From positions 19,018 through 37,006 of the forward strand of contig DGFM01000028.1 of the NCBI GenBank assembly GCA_002391675.1: a stretch of 17,989 nucleotides of DNA, given 5' to 3'. The stretch's first letter is position 1. Every line of letters begins with the position of its first letter. Made by a program: the position numbers and the translations under genes. Under the pieces are notes generated by a model that saw only the letters and a program-made list of their open reading frames with translations, was not told where the DNA came from and made no database searches. The stretch comes from Cloacimonetes bacterium UBA3900. Lineage in GTDB: Bacteria > Cloacimonadota > Cloacimonadia > Cloacimonadales > Cloacimonadaceae. Positions 1 through 8,008 of this stretch are shown here, piece by piece.

Positions 1-178
1 CGGATTTGTTTTCGCAAAAGCGGAGTGGATGTCAAATTTTTCAAAAAGGCCTGCCGTTTCCGGGGCGGGAACCTGAAGATGATCTCCTACTATTTTGATA
101 GGTGTTCGGCACTGATTTCCCTTTGGGGAAAAACCCATTTTTGGCCCGCGTCGATAACATCTCAAAAGAGAAATAAGT
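1..178. other. Intergenic stretch before rnpB, no gene supported
   Basis: I see no credible coding sequence here. A plus-strand open frame from 25 runs on through the RNase P RNA and is a chance ORF. Two small inverted repeats are visible: a 6-bp stem at 116-121/126-131 with a TTTG loop, and a weak stem around 11-24. Neither is followed by a clean T-run on either strand, so I do not call a terminator. Confidence 0.5.
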
Positions 179-179
179 C

Positions 180-207
180 TTGCGCATTGGCAAATTTGGT
201 TTATACT
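180..207 (+). promoter_or_regulatory. Sigma-70-type promoter of rnpB
   Basis: A TTGCGC box at 180-185 is followed, after a 16-base spacer, by TATACT at 202-207. Transcription would start near 213-216, about 15 bases before the P1 stem of RNase P RNA begins at 229. The position, directly ahead of a stable RNA gene with no open frame between, supports the call. The -35 matches the consensus in four of six bases and the -10 in five of six. Confidence 0.6.
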
Positions 208-228
208 ATCGGATACCAATCATTTTCT

Positions 229-650
229 CAGGATCATCGGATGTCCGCTGAAAGACTTGGGTCTTTTGGAGGAAAGTCCGGACACCACAGGGCAGGATAC
301 TTCCTAACGGGAAGGCGCAGTAATGCGCAGCCAGCTCCACAGAAACAAACCGCCGGAAGTCCTTGGATTGACAGCCAATTTTCGAGCCGTTGTGAGACCT
401 CGATTTCTGGCTTTTTTAAGGACTCTTTGGCAAGGGTGAAATGGTGGTGTAAGAGACCACCAGCAGTGATGGTGACATCATTGGCTGGGAAAGCCTTATC
501 CGGTGCAATGCCAAATAGGGAAGCTCAGCGCGGCCCGCGCCATTATGCTTTCGGGTAGGCAGCTTGAGCCAGGGCGTGAGTCTTGGCCTTAGATGGATGG
601 ACATCGGTCTTGAAAAAGACTACAGAATCCGGCTTATAGATGGTCCTGAG
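229..650 (+). ncRNA. rnpB: RNase P RNA, bacterial class A
   Basis: This is the catalytic RNA of RNase P, which trims the 5' leader from pre-tRNA. The universal elements appear in order: GAGGAAAGTCCGGAC at 269-283, the ACAGAAACAAACCGCC block near 339-354, AGGGTGAAATGG then GTAAGAGACCACC at 433-461, GCCAAATAGGG near 510-520, GGGTAGGC...TTGAGCC at 555-570, TAGATGGATG near 591-600 and ACAGAATCCGGCTTATAG at 622-639. Bases 229-238 pair with 639-648 to form P1. Two hairpins capped by GNRA-type loops (GCGCA-GTAA-TGCGC around 315-330 and TGATG-GTGA-CATCA around 467-480) fit P12 and P14. A P15-like stem CATTG/CAATG (479-483/506-510) marks it as class A. The L15 motif, normally GGT, reads GGG at 487-489 (see findings). 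End positions are inferred from the P1 pairing. Confidence 0.97.
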
Positions 651-662
651 ATTTTTCTTTTT
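651..662 (+). terminator. T-run ending rnpB transcription
   Basis: ATTTTTCTTTTT follows the 3' strand of the P1 stem directly. The only strong stem next to it is P1 itself, whose other arm lies 400 bases upstream, so this is a T-rich end and not a textbook hairpin terminator. It lies between convergent rnpB and the HD-domain gene. On the opposite strand it reads as an A-run and would not terminate that transcript. Confidence 0.4.
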
Positions 663-681
663 GGAGCAGATAACCAGCTCT

Positions 682-1488
682 CTACAAATACCTTAGCATC
701 TCCCTGCCTTCCACGCCGGCATAGAGCTCGATAAATTGTTTTACCGTGCTGTTGTTGATCTTGGGGAAGAACACCTCTTCGATCTGGAAAAATCCCACCG
801 AATTGCTCATGATCACCTTGATGCAGATGGGCTTTTCTGTGCCCTTGATGATCTTCACCTTTTGGATGGCCGAAGCTGAGGTGCGGTGAATATCACCCAC
901 CCTGGGTTCTGCGGAAAGCATCGCCGGGATGCGGGCTCTGCCCTTTTCCATATCGCTACCGTCGCCGATGAGCACCAATCCCGCTTCCAGGCTGTGGATG
1001 GTGCGCGTGGCCATGTGGCCGAAGATGCCCTCGATGGCGATGGAGCGGATAGCGGTTTTGCGCAGGTGTTCATTGGCGGGGATAACCTGATCCAGGATGC
1101 TATCTATATATGGCAGCGCAAGTTGGATACTCAATATCTCGTGTGTATCACGGGTGACAGACATCCCCAGATCGTGGAGCAATGAGGCCAAAACGACGGC
1201 AGTGAGCGAGTCTTCAGCGGTTCCAACTCCCTCCTTTTCCAAGTTCATCTCGATGCCCGCATCGTGGAGCAGCTCAAACATGGTGATGGTATTCAAGGCC
1301 GCCGTGCGCATATGGACAGGGCCATGATCGTTGAAGCCTAAACGCTTGATGGACACCACGTTTGCATATTCTTGAATCGCCTGCAAGCTGGGGTCTGCAA
1401 AAAGTAATTTGGCGGCCTCCAACGGCACGCCTTTGAGACGTTTTAAGATCCTGTTTTCCAAGGACCTCTGTTTAGCTGATTTATTCAT
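682..1488 (-). CDS. HD-domain metal-dependent phosphohydrolase
   Basis: The 268-residue protein carries an HD-superfamily fold. Likely metal ligands are visible: His55 and His59 (NDHGPVHM), the His105-Asp106 doublet (LLHDLG), His116, and a later His/Asp region with GHMATRTIH (157-165) and GDGSDMEKGRARIP (175-188). The last motif recurs in a family of stand-alone HD proteins, so the catalytic core looks complete. There is no signal peptide or membrane segment, so it should be cytoplasmic. Family knowledge suggests hydrolysis of a phosphate ester or nucleotide; the substrate cannot be read from the sequence. The last 80 residues form a separate, unrecognised domain. It is the last gene of the minus-strand block. 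Its ATG overlaps the stop of the exporter subunit before it in an ATGA, implying translational coupling. A role linked to the exporter is only guesswork. Confidence 0.88.
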   Translation of the reverse strand: MNKSAKQRSLENRILKRLKGVPLEAAKLLFADPSLQAIQEYANVVSIKRLGFNDHGPVHMRTAALNTITMFELLHDAGIEMNLEKEGVGTAEDSLTAVVLASLLHDLGMSVTRDTHEILSIQLALPYIDSILDQVIPANEHLRKTAIRSIAIEGIFGHMATRTIHSLEAGLVLIGDGSDMEKGRARIPAMLSAEPRVGDIHRTSASAIQKVKIIKGTEKPICIKVIMSNSVGFFQIEEVFFPKINNSTVKQFIELYAGVEGREMLRYL

Positions 1489-1997
1489 TTTTCATTATCC
1501 TTATCCATTAGGTCTGCCACATCGAATTGATCGCCGGTTGCCGCGGCGCTTCTGGCGATCCTCTTTCCCAAAAGCGTAAATGACGACACCACAGCAATCG
1601 CCATGGCGATGGTCACGCCGATCAAAAACACATAGGCTATGTGATGCGAAGCCTGGACTCTGTCTCCCTCCAGAAAAGATCTCATGGCATAAAAGAGGCT
1701 GCTGCCGGGCACCAAAGGAATGATGACGCAGGTGACAAATACGGAGACGGGCGTGTGTACCATGCGCGCCACAATTTCGCAGTAAATACATACCAGCAGC
1801 GTAGATAGGAATACGGAGAGCAGCAGCGATTTGCTATAGTGAAGGATCACCAGGTAGGTGCCCCAATTCAGCCCCGCACCCAGAGCGATGAAGAAGACTT
1901 TGATGCCGCGCAGGTTCATCCTGATACTGAAACCGATGATGGAGCAACAAGACCAGCAAAACTGCATCAACGTGAGATAGTTGAAAGGATGGTTCAT
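1485..1997 (-). CDS. yjjB: ThrE-family exporter, small membrane subunit (YjjB-like)
   Basis: This 170-residue, very hydrophobic protein has four to five predicted membrane segments (roughly residues 8-27, 32-52, 55-78, 82-105 and 118-143). The conserved IPLVPGSSLFYAM motif near 92-104 is typical of the C-terminal half of ThrE-type threonine/serine exporters (YjjB, ThrE_2 or DUF3815). In E. coli YjjB works with YjjP to export small organic acids such as succinate; in Corynebacterium the fused ThrE exports threonine and serine. The partner gene lies directly upstream, with its TAA stop abutting this ATG, so the two are probably made in equal amounts and form one inner-membrane transporter. The substrate here is not determined. 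The C-terminus is charged and cytoplasmic by the usual positive-inside pattern. Confidence 0.88.
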   Translation of the reverse strand: MNHPFNYLTLMQFCWSCCSIIGFSIRMNLRGIKVFFIALGAGLNWGTYLVILHYSKSLLLSVFLSTLLVCIYCEIVARMVHTPVSVFVTCVIIPLVPGSSLFYAMRSFLEGDRVQASHHIAYVFLIGVTIAMAIAVVSSFTLLGKRIARSAAATGDQFDVADLMDKDNEK

Positions 1998-2792
1998 TTA
2001 TGCACCTCCCAGCAGCGTCCAGATCTTGAACATTACACCTGTGCCGGTGGCGATGGCGACGGCGTTGAAAATGGCCTCCACCGCCTTGGCCATACCGCTC
2101 ACCAGGTCGCCGCTCATGGTGTCTCTGATGGCGTTTACCATAGCTAAACCGGGCACCAGCAGCATGATGCCGCCGATGATGATATTGTCGATCTTGATAT
2201 ATGGCACCCAGACGTCGAACATTTTGGTAAATAAGACGATAAGCATGGCGCCGACCAGGTTTGCGAGATATAAAGTCAGCCGGAGTTTGCCCAAGAGATA
2301 TACGGAGAGGCTAACGAGCACACCCACAGCGTAGGCAACGGCAAATTCCAGCCATGAACCTCCGTAGAGCAGGCAAAAGAAGCCCGAGGTGGCTCCTCCG
2401 GCGAATATCTGTACCCAGGTGGGCCAGTTTCGGGTGTGGTCTACACGATATAGTTCCTCCTTGAGCTTTGCAATGCTCATTTTGCCTTGCGATGTGTCAC
2501 AGTGCGCTTTTTCCATGGCATTGACAAGGCTGCTGACGGCGGTGATCTTTCCCAGGTTCATCTGCCTGGATTCCACCCTGTAGATCTGAGTGCGATGCTC
2601 GCTTTTGCCGTCTGCGACGGTGAGAAAGATGCCGGTGGGCGTTACGAAAGCATGAGTTTTGGGATAGCCAAAACAATTTGCCACCTTGAGCATCATGGTT
2701 TCCACACGGTTGGTGGTGGAACCGCTGGCGAGCAGGATGCGCCCCACTTCCAGGATGACATCCGAGGCTTCCTTGATCTCTATTTTACTCAA
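1998..2792 (-). CDS. yjjP: ThrE-family exporter, large subunit (YjjP-like)
   Basis: The 264-residue protein matches the N-terminal half of ThrE exporters (ThrE_1, formerly DUF1212). A soluble domain of about 120 residues (GRILLASGSTTNRVETMM, then a segment around AFVTPTGIFLTV) is followed by about five membrane segments. The family hallmark, PGLAMVNAIRDTMSGD then SGMAKAVEAI, lies at about 212-240. It pairs with the YjjB-like protein immediately downstream to form a two-part amino-acid or organic-acid exporter. The start is a TTG at 2790-2792 with GGGAG nine bases upstream; no ATG or GTG lies upstream in frame, and the N-terminus has the expected length. The gene begins 4 bases after the stop of the MutS-like gene, so it should be co-transcribed with it. 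Confidence is high for the family and low for the substrate. Confidence 0.9.
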   Translation of the reverse strand: MSKIEIKEASDVILEVGRILLASGSTTNRVETMMLKVANCFGYPKTHAFVTPTGIFLTVADGKSEHRTQIYRVESRQMNLGKITAVSSLVNAMEKAHCDTSQGKMSIAKLKEELYRVDHTRNWPTWVQIFAGGATSGFFCLLYGGSWLEFAVAYAVGVLVSLSVYLLGKLRLTLYLANLVGAMLIVLFTKMFDVWVPYIKIDNIIIGGIMLLVPGLAMVNAIRDTMSGDLVSGMAKAVEAIFNAVAIATGTGVMFKIWTLLGGA

Positions 2793-2796
2793 TTGT

Positions 2797-4359
2797 CTAA
2801 TCTCCCATATCTATGAGCTTTAGAATCTCATTCTTCAGCCCCAAAAGCTTGGCGATGGCAATGGCGCTTTGGGGCGGCAATTGACCTTTGTCCAGTCTCT
2901 TAAGACGGTAGTCCATCTTTTGAGACAGCAATTTCAAACGCTGTTTGGCGTCGCTGGGAATGACGCTGGAATCGAGCTGTGGGCCCAGGATGGTAAATTG
3001 GGCCAGGCGATCCATGAGCGCGGGCTTGGTGTAATGCGTGGCAGCCACCACAAAGTGAGGGCTGTGGCTCAGGTATTCCAACACGGCACAGAGCAGCTTT
3101 TCGCCCTCGGCGGGGTTGGTGCCGCGGGCAAATTCATCCAAAAGAATGAGGCTGCTTCCTTCCTGCTCCAAGGCTTCGTTGAAGGCCACCACTTCCGCTC
3201 CAAAAGAAGAGAGATCGGAGCTGCGGGAGCTGTCTGCATAATTGATCCAGATGTTTTGGAGCGCGGCGATCTGCGCACTTTCGCAGGGCAGCGGGATGTG
3301 GTAGTGCGTCATCGCCACGAGCTGGCCAAGTGTCTGTAAAGCACAGCTTTTACCTCCCATATTGGGGCCGGTGATTACGTTGCCTTGCGGCTCAAAACAG
3401 AGGTCTATGGGCTGATATTCGCGCTGCTGAGCCTGCAAATGCAGCTTGAGAGGCAGGTTTACCGCCGCTTTGATCCTGATCTCTTGCCCGCCGATGGAAG
3501 GGATGACGCAAGCGTACTTTACGCCAAAATCCGCCAGGATAAAGCTCAAAGCTTTCAAGCTGAGCAAGGCCGCCGCTGCTTGGATTCCGGGAACCTTTTG
3601 GTGGATGTAAAGGCTGATGTTCCGCAAGATTAGCTCTTCTTCCGCAGTGCGCTCGTGCTGCAAATCCTGCAGCTGCGTCTTGATCCTGAGGCTTTCCTCG
3701 TCGTCTGCCAAGCTAAAGCGCAGATTGGCAACGCTTTCGCTCACCAGCACCCAGTGTGAACTCTGCAGGATGCGCTCGCACAAGTCTTTATCCGAGCGCG
3801 GAACCACGATCTGATAGCCCGAAGCCTTGATATTGAGCTGCTTGAGGGCTGTTTCAAAGTGAGCCTGCACGCTCTTTTGCAACTGTGTTTCCAGCTGCCT
3901 CTCCCGGCTGAAGATTTCGCCTAAGCGATCGCTGAAGGCCGGATTCAAGTGAAAAGCAGGCGAGCCGCTTCCTTGAGGATCAAGGTACTTGAAGACCTCA
4001 TCCAGGTCTATGAGCTCACCACCGAAAAGGCCTTCGCGCTTATCCAAAAGCTGCAATCGGCCATAGTGGTAGAGAAATTCCTTGATATGGAAGAGCTCGG
4101 TGATGCTGTAGATGTGGTCTGCATCCGCCTGTAGATTGGGCACGCGGGGCAGGTGCGCCAGCAGGGTTTTGCCCTTTTCTCTGAGGGCAGGCTGCTGCTT
4201 CAAATCACGCATCAAATCACCCACGGCGGTGTAAGAGGGCAGCGGGATTTCGCTCCTTTGCCACAGCCGCTTTTGCTCTGTCATAAAAGCACCGGAGATG
4301 CCGATCAGATCAAAGATCGCAGGCATTCCCAAAGCTTCTTTTACCAGCTCATTTATCAC
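2797..4359 (-). CDS. MutS-family ATPase, possibly lysine 5,6-aminomutase reactivase KamC-like
   Basis: The 520-residue protein has a C-terminal MutS-type ABC ATPase: Walker A GPNMGGKS at 331-338, Walker B LILLDEF at 404-410, ARGTNPAEG at 411-419 in place of the MutS GRGTS loop, and the switch THY at 441-443. A coiled-coil lever region (about 145-260) precedes it. The N-terminal mismatch-recognition domain of true MutS is absent, and the protein is far shorter than MutS (about 850) or MutS2 (about 780, with an Smr domain, which is also missing). Short MutS homologues of this size occur in lysine-fermentation loci as KamC, the ATPase proposed to reactivate B12-dependent lysine 5,6-aminomutase; that would suit an amino-acid fermenter, but no kam gene is in the window. 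The start is GTG with AAAGGAA seven bases upstream; 37 bases separate it from the M16 gene. Confidence 0.82.
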   Translation of the reverse strand: MINELVKEALGMPAIFDLIGISGAFMTEQKRLWQRSEIPLPSYTAVGDLMRDLKQQPALREKGKTLLAHLPRVPNLQADADHIYSITELFHIKEFLYHYGRLQLLDKREGLFGGELIDLDEVFKYLDPQGSGSPAFHLNPAFSDRLGEIFSRERQLETQLQKSVQAHFETALKQLNIKASGYQIVVPRSDKDLCERILQSSHWVLVSESVANLRFSLADDEESLRIKTQLQDLQHERTAEEELILRNISLYIHQKVPGIQAAAALLSLKALSFILADFGVKYACVIPSIGGQEIRIKAAVNLPLKLHLQAQQREYQPIDLCFEPQGNVITGPNMGGKSCALQTLGQLVAMTHYHIPLPCESAQIAALQNIWINYADSSRSSDLSSFGAEVVAFNEALEQEGSSLILLDEFARGTNPAEGEKLLCAVLEYLSHSPHFVVAATHYTKPALMDRLAQFTILGPQLDSSVIPSDAKQRLKLLSQKMDYRLKRLDKGQLPPQSAIAIAKLLGLKNEILKLIDMGD

Positions 4360-4397
4360 GATAATTCCTTTGAATAATGCTCTTGGAGGCGGGCGCT

Positions 4398-7325
4398 TTA
4401 TTCCTCTGTTTCTTCACAGGTGCAATCCACACCGCCACAGCAGCCGTCTTCTTCATGTTCTCCACATACTCCATGCTCATCATGCTCCCCGCAGCTTCCA
4501 TGTTCATCACATTTTTCCGAAGCTTCGGGCAACATGATCATTTTGAGCATATTCTTGTCGTAGCGCAGCCACTGCTTTGCCGCATTGGCAATGGTGGCAG
4601 CATCGAGCTTTTGATACATCTCAGGATAATCCAGAAAGCTATCCAAAGCCCTATCTTCCGTGATGCCAAAGAGTATGCCGTCCACCCAGTAGCTGTTGGT
4701 TTTGATCCTGTCTGCGTAGATGTTTTGCAGCGTGGCGCGGGCGGAACTCACATAATGGTCTGCAAATTCGCCAGTTATCACCTCATTGGCGGTATCCAAA
4801 ACGGCATCCAGCAGCTCGTCCACGCGGGCAGGATCGCAGGCGAGGAGCACATTGGTCACCATATGCGGGCTGGGATAGCGTGATATTTCCGGCCAGGCCT
4901 GAACCACATAAACGCCGCTCAGCTCCTCGCGCACGTTCTCACGCAGCCTTTCGTTGTAGACTTGGAAGAGCGCCTGCATGGCAACGCGGTTTTCCAGAGA
5001 AGCACGGTAGGGAGCGGTGGTGACGATGCTGGCAAAGCAGCGATCGCCAATGCCGCGCTCGAAGCGCACTTCCGAGACGCCGCTGAAGGGGCGGATATTG
5101 TGATCCTGAAACTTCTCTTTTCTATTGGTGCCGGGCAGGCTGCCCAAATAGGTGCGAACATAGCGCATTAGCTCATCTTCATCAAAGTTTCCCACAATGA
5201 CAAACTGGAAGTCTGAGAAGTCTGCAAATCTATCGGCAAAGATGCTCTCCAGCCTCTGTAGATCAACGTCTTGCAGCTGCTCCGGATGTATACTTTGCTG
5301 ATAGGGATTGTCTTTGTAAATCGCCGAGGAAAGCTGATCGAAAAAGTAAGTCTGCGGGTCTTTGAGCGAGTTTTCAAGCATACTGGCCATTCTATCTATA
5401 AATGAATCAAAGGCTTCCTCGTCAAAGCGGGGATTGGTGGCATATTGATGGATGAGCTGGAACATCAGCTCCAGATCGGTGGGCGAACAAGAGGCCCTGA
5501 AGCCTTCAAATTCCAGGCCCATAGTGATGCGGGCACGCGCCACCTTGCCCACCGTGGCCCGCTGCAGCTCCATGGCGTCCATCTCACCCACGCCGCTTTC
5601 GCCCATATACATGCCAAGTACATTGGCAGAAGGCAGATCCGCCTCTTCAAGCTGGCTGGACCCGCCCGGACTCCAGGCCGTCAGTATCACCTCGTCCTGC
5701 CTGAAATCTGTCTTTTTGGAGTGAACCCTGATGCCGTTGGAAAGCACCCAGGTTTTGATGCCGGCCTGGCGGTTTACCAGGCGCTTTCTGATCGTGCCCG
5801 CTTTGGGGGCTTTGGCGATCAGAGGTTTATCCAAAACCTTGTCTTCATAAGCTTCCGGCGTGGAATCCTTGGCTTCGTTGATCAAAGCCAGCAGAGCCTC
5901 TTCCGAGGGCAGGGATTCCTGGGCGGATTCAGGCGCAGTCAAAGATACGAAGAGGTTGGTATCAGGGAAAAGGCTGTGGCCCAGGCTGTTAAGCTCCTCC
6001 AAGGTCAGCCCCTCCAAGAGCCTGTTCACCAAGTCACGCTCCTGTTCCGGGCTCATATAAGCGTCGCCATAGTTGAGCAGACTGATGAAAGACCAGGTGA
6101 GGGATTCAGACATACGCGTTGCTTTCTGATCCACCGCTTGCTGCAGCTTGCGGGTCAGCTTGGTCTTGGCGCGCTCAAATTCGCCTTCGGAGAAGCCGTG
6201 CAGCTCCACCCTTCTCGCCTCGGTGAGGATGGTCTTTACCGCATCGGCAGCCTTACCACCGGGCGTGATGGCTATTCCAATCGTTCCACCCAGGGATTTG
6301 AGCAGATTGCCATTCATCAAAGCGGCAAAGGAAAAAGGCGGATTGGGCTTTTTGCTCAGCTCTTCCAGCCTCGTGCTCAGCATATCGCAATAGAGCTCTT
6401 CCTTGAGGCTTTGGTAGTAGTCACCCACCGTGGAAGTGGGCCGCACCTCGCGCTTCCAGGTGATCTGAGCCATGTTGTAAGGAAATTCCGGATCGGTGAC
6501 GATCACCACTTGCGGCTCGATATTCTCCGGAACCGTGATCTCGGGCATGACGCGCGGATTTTCTTTGGCGGGAATGGAGCCGAAAAACTCTTCCACCAAA
6601 GCTTGCAGCTGCACGGGATCATGATCGCCGATCAGGATAACGCTTTGATTGGCCGGATGATACCAGTCTGAATAAAAGCGCTTGATCGTGGCTTGGTCAA
6701 AGTTGCGCAATACCTCCTCTATGCCGATGGGGCTGCGCTCTGCATATTTTGAGCCGCCAAAGAGTACCTTCATGCTGGCGTCATTCACCCTCTGCTGTGG
6801 GCCCTGGCCCAAGCGCATCTCTTCCAAAATCACACCCCTTTCCTGCTCCAATTCTGCGTGCTCAAACAGCACCGCATGAGCCATTTCGCTCAGGATCTGT
6901 AAACCCGTGCGCAGCTTCTGGACGTCATCGGTGGGAACTTTGAGCATATAATAGGTAAATTCATAGCTGGTGGCAGCATTGAGCCCGTTCATGAAGCCCA
7001 TGCCTATGGAACTGAGATAGTCCACAACCTCGCTTTTGGCAAAGCTTTTGGTGCCTTTGAACGCCATGTGCTCGGTGAAGTGTGCCAAACCGCGCTGATC
7101 GTCATCTTCATTGACGGAGCCGGCGTTTACGTAAAGCCGCATCTCCAAACGGTTTTCCGGCTTGGGGTTTTGGAGGATGTAATAGCTCAAGCCGTTGGCC
7201 AGCCTGCCGCTGATGAGGTCAGGGTCTTGAGGTAATCTCTGAGCTGCCTGTTCCGGTGATAGCGCCAAAAGGCCAAAAGCCATCAGGAACAAGAAGATAG
7301 ACCCAAGTATTCTTTTGCCTGTCAT
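4398..7325 (-). CDS. Secreted M16 zinc metallopeptidase with Cys/His-rich tail
   Basis: The 975-residue protein begins with an export signal (basic MTGKR, hydrophobic core to about residue 21) and no lipobox, so it is probably periplasmic. The M16 active site is intact: HFTEH at 82-86 supplies the inverted zinc motif and ERGVILEE at 162-169 the third ligand and conserved Glu. Two homologous halves follow, as in pitrilysin/PqqL-type enzymes; the second (about 510-930) lacks the zinc motif, as usual. The family degrades short peptides inside a clam-shell chamber. The last 40 residues are unusual: seven Cys and four His amid Glu/Asp, in imperfect CxEHGxCGEH units. AAGGAG lies seven bases upstream of the ATG. 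It follows the lipoprotein gene by 68 bases and precedes the MutS-like gene by 38, so it probably belongs to the same operon. Confidence 0.93.
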   Translation of the reverse strand: MTGKRILGSIFLFLMAFGLLALSPEQAAQRLPQDPDLISGRLANGLSYYILQNPKPENRLEMRLYVNAGSVNEDDDQRGLAHFTEHMAFKGTKSFAKSEVVDYLSSIGMGFMNGLNAATSYEFTYYMLKVPTDDVQKLRTGLQILSEMAHAVLFEHAELEQERGVILEEMRLGQGPQQRVNDASMKVLFGGSKYAERSPIGIEEVLRNFDQATIKRFYSDWYHPANQSVILIGDHDPVQLQALVEEFFGSIPAKENPRVMPEITVPENIEPQVVIVTDPEFPYNMAQITWKREVRPTSTVGDYYQSLKEELYCDMLSTRLEELSKKPNPPFSFAALMNGNLLKSLGGTIGIAITPGGKAADAVKTILTEARRVELHGFSEGEFERAKTKLTRKLQQAVDQKATRMSESLTWSFISLLNYGDAYMSPEQERDLVNRLLEGLTLEELNSLGHSLFPDTNLFVSLTAPESAQESLPSEEALLALINEAKDSTPEAYEDKVLDKPLIAKAPKAGTIRKRLVNRQAGIKTWVLSNGIRVHSKKTDFRQDEVILTAWSPGGSSQLEEADLPSANVLGMYMGESGVGEMDAMELQRATVGKVARARITMGLEFEGFRASCSPTDLELMFQLIHQYATNPRFDEEAFDSFIDRMASMLENSLKDPQTYFFDQLSSAIYKDNPYQQSIHPEQLQDVDLQRLESIFADRFADFSDFQFVIVGNFDEDELMRYVRTYLGSLPGTNRKEKFQDHNIRPFSGVSEVRFERGIGDRCFASIVTTAPYRASLENRVAMQALFQVYNERLRENVREELSGVYVVQAWPEISRYPSPHMVTNVLLACDPARVDELLDAVLDTANEVITGEFADHYVSSARATLQNIYADRIKTNSYWVDGILFGITEDRALDSFLDYPEMYQKLDAATIANAAKQWLRYDKNMLKMIMLPEASEKCDEHGSCGEHDEHGVCGEHEEDGCCGGVDCTCEETEE

Positions 7326-7393
7326 TAAGGAACTCCTTGTGTATTAAATTTCGTTGTTGTTTATGCTGTGTAGCGCCGGCATCGGATGGACTA

Positions 7394-8008
7394 TCAAGGG
7401 CCGGTGATGGTGATCAAAAACTGCTCGTCCACTCTCAGAACGTTGTTGAAATCCCCATAAACATACCGTGTGCCGTCTTCCATTACGACTTCGGCGATAT
7501 AATAAAAAGAATTGCTGGGCGTGGCGGGAGGAAGCGTGCAGTGCGTGCTCGCACCCGGCTCCAGGTCTGCAAAAGCGGCAACGTGAGTCTCAACCACACC
7601 ATCGTGACGGAAGATGTCTGCACTCACCATAAGCTGGTCACTCTCGTTATTGATCTTTACTCCGGCGCGATTTGGCCAAATGAAGGCCCTGCGATTCTCG
7701 CCCGCCTTCAGATAGACGTAGGTGGTATCCACATAAGCGTCCAAAGCCTCGTCAAACATCAGATAAGTCTCTCCATTGATGCATACTTGCACCTTTTCCT
7801 TGACCTGCCCACCGAAGATGTGCTGTGTGTCAGTGTCAATATCCCAAGTATAAGTGCCTTGGCCCGGGATGGTTACCTCGGCTCGCTTGCCGACGGATGC
7901 GTAAATCGGGTAATTGCTCTTGTTAATCACCGTAAAACTGGCTCCAGATTCGCATCCAACCAGGAGCAATGCGGCTATGGCAAGCAAAAAGTAGATGTAG
8001 TTTTTCAT
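7394..8008 (-). CDS. Lipoprotein of unknown function
   Basis: The 204-residue product starts with a clear lipoprotein signal, a short basic N-terminus, a hydrophobic core and the lipobox LLVGC with Cys19 as the lipidation site. The mature part is rich in alternating hydrophobic and polar residues with many Thr, Val and Tyr, which suggests a beta-sandwich; I do not recognise the family. Segments such as INKSNYPIYASVG, FIWPNRAGVKINNES and DGTRYVYGDFNNVL look like beta-hairpins. A strong GGAGGT ribosome site lies five bases before the ATG. It is the first gene of the minus-strand block and may be read together with the M16 peptidase 68 bases further on. A long open frame on the opposite strand is a shadow; the signal peptide and ribosome site settle the strand. 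Confidence 0.85.
   Translation of the reverse strand: MKNYIYFLLAIAALLLVGCESGASFTVINKSNYPIYASVGKRAEVTIPGQGTYTWDIDTDTQHIFGGQVKEKVQVCINGETYLMFDEALDAYVDTTYVYLKAGENRRAFIWPNRAGVKINNESDQLMVSADIFRHDGVVETHVAAFADLEPGASTHCTLPPATPSNSFYYIAEVVMEDGTRYVYGDFNNVLRVDEQFLITITGP

Noticed and set aside
116..131. 6-bp hairpin with TTTG loop as a terminator
   Set aside because: No T-run follows directly on either strand and no gene ends beside it in the window.
25..558. 177-codon plus-strand open frame
   Set aside because: It overlaps the highly conserved RNase P RNA, which explains the sequence.
5445..6671. 408-codon plus-strand open frame
   Set aside because: It is antisense to the M16 peptidase, whose frame carries the zinc motif, signal peptide and ribosome site. 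The translated product shows no recognisable domain; such long shadows are common opposite GC-balanced genes.
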